Under the pieces are notes generated by a model, which was not told the DNA's origin, ran no database searches, and worked only from the letters and a program-made list of their open reading frames with translations. This document shows positions 58,907 through 64,000 of a stretch of 64,000 nt of DNA, in pieces. A program made the translations under genes and the position numbers. Numbering within the stretch: position 1 is the stretch's first letter; each line of letters starts with the position of its first letter. Source of the DNA: Nakamurella flavida (lineage in GTDB: Bacteria > Actinomycetota > Actinomycetes > Mycobacteriales > Nakamurellaceae); contig NZ_JAUSQV010000001.1 of assembly GCF_030811475.1 (NCBI RefSeq), forward strand, positions 4,076,880 through 4,140,879, in the 5' to 3' direction.

Positions 58907-59872
58907 TCAGAGAGCCGGCGCGGGGTACGGGTCGGCCTGGACGAGTCGGCGACCGTCGAACGACAGCAACCAGTACGCGGCCTTGGGGGTGCTGACGCCG
59001 GCGATCGGCACGTCGGACCGGGCGGCCAGCGACCGCAGGACGCCGGGGATCACCCCGCCCTGACTGCAGACGACGAGCGTGCCCCCCCGGTGCCCGTCGT
59101 CCGGGCCACCCGGGCCGTCCGGTGCGCCGGTCTCGTGTGCGAGCTCGCTGATCCGCCGACGGGCCGCGGCCGGATGATCGCGGTAGGCGTCCTCGGCCAG
59201 CGCGGGCTCGGGCAGGACCGGCACGCCGAGGCGGTCGGCCAGCGGAGCCACGGTGGCGCGGCAGCGCTCCACCGGCGCGGTGTGCACGCGGGCGGGCAGG
59301 AACGGCGCCAGCTCGGTCACCAGCGCCTCGGCCTGGCGGGTACCGCGACCGTCCAGCGGCCGGTCGGTGTCGTCCCCGTCCCAGGACTCGCGGTGACCGG
59401 CCCGGGCGTGCCGGACCAGCAGGACACCCGTCAGTTCGCACGGCTGCACCTCGAAGGTGGCGACCACCGCCCGGTCGTAGTCGTAGCTCAGTCGGGCCGC
59501 GGCCGCGCGCAGGGGCACCCACTCCAACCGGTCCACCTCGCGGTTGGCCACGAACTCGCCGCCCACCGCCTCGGCGGCGAAGTACTGGACGGTCTTCTCC
59601 CGGCCGGTGACCCGGTAGGAGACGGTGGTCAGCGCACGACCGATCCGACAGTGGAACCCGGTCTCCTCCAGCACCTCCCGGGCCGCGGTGACCGGAGCGG
59701 TCTCCCCGGGATCGGCCTTGCCCTTGGGCAGCGACCAGTCGTCGTAGCGGGGGCGGTGCACCAGGCCCAGCCGGATGCCGTGCTCGGCCGAACGCCGCCA
59801 GAGCACCGCCCCGGCCGCCCGGATCGGGGGAGCGCCGGCCGATCGACCCGAGCCGCCGCGCTCACTGGCCAC
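58907..59872 (-). CDS. mutT1: Nudix hydrolase with C-terminal histidine phosphatase domain (MutT1-like)
   Basis: The 321-residue protein joins a Nudix domain (Nudix box [23 protein letters not shown] near residues 51-73) to a histidine phosphatase domain ([13 protein letters not shown] near 152, and a later [10 protein letters not shown] segment). This fusion is the mycobacterial MutT1 type, which removes oxidised guanine nucleotides and may act on diadenosine polyphosphates. The usual second catalytic His of the phosphatase, expected in SHGG, is SQGG here. The GTG start overlaps ppk1 by 11 bases. Confidence 0.92.
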   Translation of the reverse strand: MASERGGSGRSAGAPPIRAAGAVLWRRSAEHGIRLGLVHRPRYDDWSLPKGKADPGETAPVTAAREVLEETGFHCRIGRALTTVSYRVTGREKTVQYFAAEAVGGEFVANREVDRLEWVPLRAAAARLSYDYDRAVVATFEVQPCELTGVLLVRHARAGHRESWDGDDTDRPLDGRGTRQAEALVTELAPFLPARVHTAPVERCRATVAPLADRLGVPVLPEPALAEDAYRDHPAAARRRISELAHETGAPDGPGGPDDGHRGGTLVVCSQGGVIPGVLRSLAARSDVPIAGVSTPKAAYWLLSFDGRRLVQADPYPAPAL

Positions 59873-62135
59873 GGGGCAGGCCGCGGCGCAGCAGCTCGTC
59901 CTGCATGTCCTTGCCCGGGCCGTCCAACGGCATCCGCGTCCAGCCGTCCGGGCCGAGCTCCCAGCGACGGATGTCGGTGCGGGCCATGGCGGTGAACAGG
60001 GCGGACAACCGTTCGGTGGCGGCCCTGTCCGTCACCTGCACGAGCGCCTCCACCCGGCGATCCAGGTTGCGGTGCATCATGTCCGCGCTGCCGATCCAGT
60101 ACTCCTCGCCCTGGCCGCCGCCGCCGAAGTAGAAGATCCGCGAGTGCTCCAGGAAGCGGCCGACGATGGACCGCACGGTGATGTTCTCGCTCAGGCCCGG
60201 CACCCCGGCGCGCAGCGCACAGATCCCGCGCACCGTCACGTCCACCTGCACACCGGCCTGGGAGGCCCGGTACAGGGCGTCGATGACGCCCTCGTCGACG
60301 ATGGAGTTCATCTTGAGCCGCACCACCCCGCCGCGACCGGCCTGCTGGTGCTCGATCTCCCGGTGGATGCGCCGGACGATGCCGCTGCGCACCGAGTGCG
60401 GGGCGACCAGCAGATTGCGGTAGTCGGTCTGCCGCGAGTAGCCCGTCAGGACGTTGAACAGATCGGTCAGGTCGGCGCCGATGGCCGGGTCCGCGGTGAG
60501 CAGGCCCAGGTCCTCGTAGATGCGGGCGGTCTTGGGGTTGTAGTTGCCGGTGCCGACATGGCAGTAGCGGCGCAGGGTGTTGCCCTCCTGCCGGACCACC
60601 AGTGCCACCTTGCAGTGGGTCTTGAGGCCGACCAGGCCGTAGACGACGTGCACCCCGGCCCGCTCCAGGGCCTTGGCCCAGGAGATGTTGGCCTGCTCGT
60701 CGAACCGGGCCTTGATCTCGACCAGGGCGACGACCTGCTTGTTGGCCGCGGCCGCGGAGATCAGCGCATCCACGATGGGCGAGTCACCCGAGGTCCGGTA
60801 GAGCGTCTGCTTGATGGCCAGCACGTGCGGGTCGGCCGCGGCCTGCTCGATGAACCGCTGGGCGGTCGTGGCGAACGACTCGTAGGGGTGGTGCAGCAGC
60901 ACGTCCCCCTCGCGCAGCGTGGCGAAGATGCTCTTGGGCTTCTCGCCCTCGGCGAAGGCCGGGTTGGTGGCCGGGACGAACGGCGCGTCCTTGAGGTTCG
61001 GTCGGTCCAGCCCGTAGAGCTGCCACAGGCTGGACAGGTCGAGCAGCCCGGGCACCTCGACCGCGTCCTGCGGGTCGACGTCCAGCTCGGTGAGCAGCAG
61101 GTCCTGGATGCGCTCGCTGGTGCTGTCGGTGACCTCCAGGCGGACGGGCGGCCCGAAGCGGCGGCGGGCGAGCTCCCGCTCGAGGGCCTGCAGCAGGTCC
61201 TCGTCCCGGTCCTCCTCGACGTCCAGATCGGCGTTGCGGGTGACCCGGAAGACCTGGTGCTCGACGACCTCCATGCCGGGGAACAGCTCGGCGAGGTGGG
61301 CGGCGATGAGGTCCTCCAGGGGGAGGAAGTCGACGGTCTCGGCCCCGCGCCGGACCCGGATGAACCGGTCGACGTTGTTCGGCACCTTGAGGCGGGCGAA
61401 GCGCTCGGACCCGGACTCCGGGTCCCGCACGATGATCGCCATGTTCAGGCTCAGGCCCGAGATGTACGGGAACGGATGCGCCGGGTCGACCGCGAGAGGG
61501 GTGAGCACCGGGAAGATCTGGCCGACGAAGTACTCGGCCAGCCGCTCCTTGTCCTTCGGGTCGATCGAGTTCCACCGCACGATCCGGATGCCCTCCGCCG
61601 CGAGCGCGGGCATGACGTCGTCGGTGAAGCACCGGCCCTGGCGTTCCACCAGCTCCTGGGTGCGGGCGGCGATGAGGCTCAGCTGCTCCGAGGCCGTCAG
61701 CCCGTCGACACTGGTGACCGACAGGCCCATCTCCCGGCGGCGCTTCAGCCCGGCCACCCGGACCATGTAGAACTCGTCCAGGTTCGAGGCGAAGATGGCC
61801 AGGAACTTGGCCCGTTCCAGCAGCGGCTGGTCCCGGTCCTCGGCCAGCGCCAGCACCCGGGCGTTGAAGTCCAGCCAGCTGAGCTCGCGGTTGGAGAACC
61901 GGTCGCCGGGCAGCGCGGGCAGCTCGGCCGCGGCGACGTCTAGGTCCTCGTGCGCGGGGTCGTGGAACGGTTCCACCGCCGATGCCTCCGGCGCCGTCGA
62001 GGCGCCGCCGGCGGCCAGCGCGCCGATCTTCGCGGCCGCGGCCCGGGGGGCCGCGCGTCGGGGCGGGGGAGTCGTGCGGGCAGGCTTCGCGGCAGTCACG
62101 TGCGCATTGTCGCGTGCCGACGCCCGCGGTGTCAT
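59862..62135 (-). CDS. ppk1: Polyphosphate kinase 1
   Basis: This 757-residue enzyme polymerises phosphate from ATP. The four Ppk1 domains are recognisable: [18 protein letters not shown] near residues 82-99, [15 protein letters not shown] near 115, the catalytic His in [12 protein letters not shown] near 490 and a second phospholipase-D-like half with [15 protein letters not shown]. The N-terminus (1-75) is an Ala/Pro-rich extension. ATG at 62135 is taken as the start; a GTG at 62099 is a plausible alternative. It precedes and overlaps mutT1, so the two are co-expressed. Confidence 0.95.
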   Translation of the reverse strand: MTPRASARDNAHVTAAKPARTTPPPRRAAPRAAAAKIGALAAGGASTAPEASAVEPFHDPAHEDLDVAAAELPALPGDRFSNRELSWLDFNARVLALAEDRDQPLLERAKFLAIFASNLDEFYMVRVAGLKRRREMGLSVTSVDGLTASEQLSLIAARTQELVERQGRCFTDDVMPALAAEGIRIVRWNSIDPKDKERLAEYFVGQIFPVLTPLAVDPAHPFPYISGLSLNMAIIVRDPESGSERFARLKVPNNVDRFIRVRRGAETVDFLPLEDLIAAHLAELFPGMEVVEHQVFRVTRNADLDVEEDRDEDLLQALERELARRRFGPPVRLEVTDSTSERIQDLLLTELDVDPQDAVEVPGLLDLSSLWQLYGLDRPNLKDAPFVPATNPAFAEGEKPKSIFATLREGDVLLHHPYESFATTAQRFIEQAAADPHVLAIKQTLYRTSGDSPIVDALISAAAANKQVVALVEIKARFDEQANISWAKALERAGVHVVYGLVGLKTHCKVALVVRQEGNTLRRYCHVGTGNYNPKTARIYEDLGLLTADPAIGADLTDLFNVLTGYSRQTDYRNLLVAPHSVRSGIVRRIHREIEHQQAGRGGVVRLKMNSIVDEGVIDALYRASQAGVQVDVTVRGICALRAGVPGLSENITVRSIVGRFLEHSRIFYFGGGGQGEEYWIGSADMMHRNLDRRVEALVQVTDRAATERLSALFTAMARTDIRRWELGPDGWTRMPLDGPGKDMQDELLRRGLPRGQ

Positions 62136-62268
62136 GCCCGCAGGTGAACCGGGGGTGAACCGGAGGGGACGATCACCGCCGGGGCTCTCCGGCGGACCCG
62201 CCCGTCGGGTGTCCCGGTCGCCGGCCGACCCGCTCCGGCCTGCGCCGGATGCCGCGGGGCCGGGGGCT

Positions 62269-62274
62269 TAGGGT
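62269..62274 (+). promoter_or_regulatory. -10-like box of plsC-gpsA
   Basis: TAGGGT lies in the 266-base gap between divergent ppk1 and plsC, about 128 bases before the plsC start. No other feature is evident in the gap. Confidence 0.3.
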
Positions 62275-62401
62275 GGTCGGACGGCCGGGCGGACCACTCC
62301 GCCCCCGTGCAGCCCTGCGGCGGCGCGGCCCGTCTCCGCCGGGAACGGTGCGCCGCGACCGCGTCCCGTCCTGTTCCCGTCCCACCCGAGAGGAGCCGAC
62401 C

Positions 62402-63157
62402 GTGGCCCGCAGTCCGGTCCATGAGCCCGGCGGTGCCTGGGTGAGGATCTGCGAGATCGTGATGTTCCCGATGGCCGGGCTGCTGGCCCGCCGGGACTAC
62501 CGGGGGACCGAGAAACTCGTGCGCGGCGGCCCGATGCTCGTCGTCGGCAACCACATCTCGCACCTGGACCCGGTCTTCGACGCCACGATGATCCGCCGGG
62601 CCGGGCGCCTGCCGCACATCCTGGCCAAGGCCTCGTTGTGGAAGCTGCCCGTGGTCGGCAATGTCATGCGTGGCACGCAGCAGATCCCGGTGGACCGCGG
62701 CGGCGGCGCCGGCCAGGCCAGTCTGACCGCGGCCACCCGGTCGCTGGCCGACGGCCAGGTCCTGCTGATCTATCCCGAGGGCACCATCACCCGCGACCCG
62801 GACCGGTGGCCGATGCGCCCGCGACCGGGAGTCGCCGCCCTCGCCCTGTCCGGGGACTTCCCGGTCGTGCCCATCGCCCATTGGGGCACGCATCAGGTCT
62901 ACGACTCCTACGCCCCGACGCGGAAGTTCCGTCCCTGGCCCCGCAAGACGGTGACCATCGCGATCGGTGACCCGGTGGACCTCGACGACCTCCGCGCCCG
63001 GCCGCACGACGCACGCTCCATCCGCGACGCCTCCCTGCGGATCATGACCGCGGTGCGGGAACTGCTCGAGGAGGTACGGCAGGAGGAGGCCCCGAGCGCC
63101 TTCTACGACCCCAAGAAGGCCGGTCGGCCCCCGGCCGGCCCGGTGGCGCGCGGGTGA
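62402..63157 (+). CDS. plsC: 1-acyl-sn-glycerol-3-phosphate acyltransferase
   Basis: This 251-residue membrane-associated enzyme acylates lysophosphatidate in phospholipid synthesis. It has the HX4D motif in [13 protein letters not shown] near residues 44-49, IPVDRGGG near 98 and the EGT motif in [13 protein letters not shown] near 123. A Lys/Glu-rich tail ends the protein. GTG at 62402 follows AGAGGAG; the in-frame upstream extension from 62249 is unconserved. Its stop overlaps gpsA by four bases (GTGA), linking two steps of glycerolipid synthesis. Confidence 0.94.
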   Translation: MARSPVHEPGGAWVRICEIVMFPMAGLLARRDYRGTEKLVRGGPMLVVGNHISHLDPVFDATMIRRAGRLPHILAKASLWKLPVVGNVMRGTQQIPVDRGGGAGQASLTAATRSLADGQVLLIYPEGTITRDPDRWPMRPRPGVAALALSGDFPVVPIAHWGTHQVYDSYAPTRKFRPWPRKTVTIAIGDPVDLDDLRARPHDARSIRDASLRIMTAVRELLEEVRQEEAPSAFYDPKKAGRPPAGPVARG

Positions 63158-64000
63158 GTCCCGCAGCGGCCGCCGACGGGTTGTTCCCCGACTCCGTCCC
63201 CCAGCGCATCGCCGTCCTCGGCGCCGGCTCGTGGGGGACCACCTTCGCGAAGGTGCTGGCCGATGCCGGCCGGGACGTCGTGCTGTGGGCACGCCGTGAA
63301 TCGGTCGCCGAGTCGATCCGGGACCGCCGGGAGAACGAGCAGTACCTGCCCGGTGTGCTGCTCCCCGCGGGCGTCGAGGCCGACACCGACTTCGACCGCG
63401 CCCTGGACGGGGCCGACGCCGTCGCCCTCGCCGTCCCCAGCCAGTCGCTCCGGGAGAACATGGGGGTCTTCCGCGACTCGCTACCGCCGGACGTCCCGCT
63501 CATCTCCCTGGCCAAGGGGGTCGAGATCGGGACGGGGCTGCGGATGAGCGAGGTGATCGCGAGGGTCGGGCATCTCGACCCCGCCCGCATCGTGGTCCTC
63601 AGCGGGCCGAACCTGGCCGTGGAGATCGCCGCCGGGCGGCCGACCGCGACCGCGCTGGCGTGCACCGACCACGACCGGGCGGTGGCCGTCCAGCACGCCT
63701 GCGCCACCCCGTACTTCCGGCCGTTCACCATCACCGATGTCGTCGGGGCCGAGATCGCCGGCACCGGCAAGAACGTCATCGCGCTGGCCTGCGGCATCTC
63801 CGACGGGCTCGGGTTGGGGCTCAACACCACCGCCTCCCTCATCACCCGCGGATTGCACGAGGTGACCCGGCTGGGGGAGGCGCTGGGGGCGGTGCCGGCG
63901 ACGTTCGCCGGGTTGTCCGGCCTGGGGGACCTGGTGGCGACCTGCTCGTCCCCGCTGTCGCGCAACCGCACCCTGGGACGGCGGCTGGCCGAGGGGCTCG
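63154..64000 (+). CDS. gpsA: Glycerol-3-phosphate dehydrogenase [NAD(P)+] (3' end outside window)
   Basis: The first 282 codons are present; the gene runs off the right edge. It makes sn-glycerol 3-phosphate for phospholipids. The NAD motif [19 protein letters not shown] is near residue 18, followed by [17 protein letters not shown] near 151 and the catalytic Lys in [21 protein letters not shown] near 205, with the [19 protein letters not shown] motif near the end. It is coupled to plsC by a four-base overlap. Confidence 0.96.
   Translation, partial: MSPAAAADGLFPDSVPQRIAVLGAGSWGTTFAKVLADAGRDVVLWARRESVAESIRDRRENEQYLPGVLLPAGVEADTDFDRALDGADAVALAVPSQSLRENMGVFRDSLPPDVPLISLAKGVEIGTGLRMSEVIARVGHLDPARIVVLSGPNLAVEIAAGRPTATALACTDHDRAVAVQHACATPYFRPFTITDVVGAEIAGTGKNVIALACGISDGLGLGLNTTASLITRGLHEVTRLGEALGAVPATFAGLSGLGDLVATCSSPLSRNRTLGRRLAEGL

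Overview
This window is chromosomal DNA from a high-GC actinobacterium. Codon third positions are almost all G or C, GTG starts are common, many -10 boxes have the TAnnnT form directly followed by a start codon (leaderless mRNAs), and the gene set is typical of the phylum: Kgd, a MutT1-type Nudix/phosphatase fusion, HU with a Lys/Ala tail, an NdgR-type IclR regulator and F420-type flavin enzymes. From memory, the gene order parallels the Mycobacterium tuberculosis Rv2982c-Rv3029c block (gpsA, ppk, mutT1, hupB, leuD, leuC, the IclR gene, gltX, leuB, serA, ilvC, ilvN, ilvB, PH/lipoprotein genes, gatB, gatA, gatC, ACT protein, ligA, MetE-like protein, mnmA, iscS, etfA, etfB) with local insertions. 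A Nakamurella/Frankia-like lineage is plausible, but genus cannot be fixed from this sequence alone.

Layout. 1-7050: the start and most of kgd (2-oxoglutarate decarboxylase/E1/E2 fusion, running off the left edge) and a giant single-chain ABC exporter, both on the minus strand. 7081-12982: an accessory stretch with a WYL regulator divergent from a TIGR03086 protein, a membrane-anchored endonuclease/exonuclease/phosphatase protein, a gamma-family PLP sulfur amino acid enzyme, a yeast-type cytosine deaminase convergent with a nucleoside hydrolase, and a small membrane protein. 13127-20755: etfB-etfA, a Fur-family regulator divergent from catalase, then the coupled operon iscS-mnmA-MetE-like. 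20756-22148: a lower-GC AAA ATPase with its own AT-rich promoter, the best candidate for foreign DNA. 22190-30317: an F420-type PPOX protein, an FMN reductase, ligA, a Ddn-like protein, a P450, an ABC exporter and a second TIGR03086 protein. 30568-42040: a small ORF, a short CysG-like methyltransferase, an ACT protein, gatC-gatA-gatB, a small membrane protein, a nitrilase-family amidase, and a minus-strand cluster of three PH-domain genes plus a sugar-dehydrogenase-like lipoprotein.

42132-57634 is a branched-chain amino acid superlocus: an attenuator-controlled ilvB-ilvN-ilvC operon with a nine-codon Leu-Leu-Val-Ile leader peptide, serA, leuB, cimA, a fumarylacetoacetase-fold gene, gltX, tRNA-Gln(CTG), tRNA-Glu(CTC), the IclR gene ndgR, and leuC-leuD. 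57886-64000 holds hupB, the mutT1-type gene, ppk1, plsC and the start of gpsA, which runs off the right edge.

Together the genes cover isoleucine/valine/leucine synthesis and its control; indirect Gln-tRNA synthesis (gltX, tRNA-Gln, gatCAB); sulfur transfer to tRNA (iscS, mnmA); and housekeeping (ligase, HU, polyphosphate). I see no insertion sequence, prophage, CRISPR array or biosynthetic cluster. No gene-free stretch exceeds 300 bases. The most notable features are regulatory: the leaderless ilv attenuator, a possible coupled micro-ORF before leuB, operator-like palindromes upstream of several genes, and convergent gene pairs whose two stop codons lie inside one shared hairpin.
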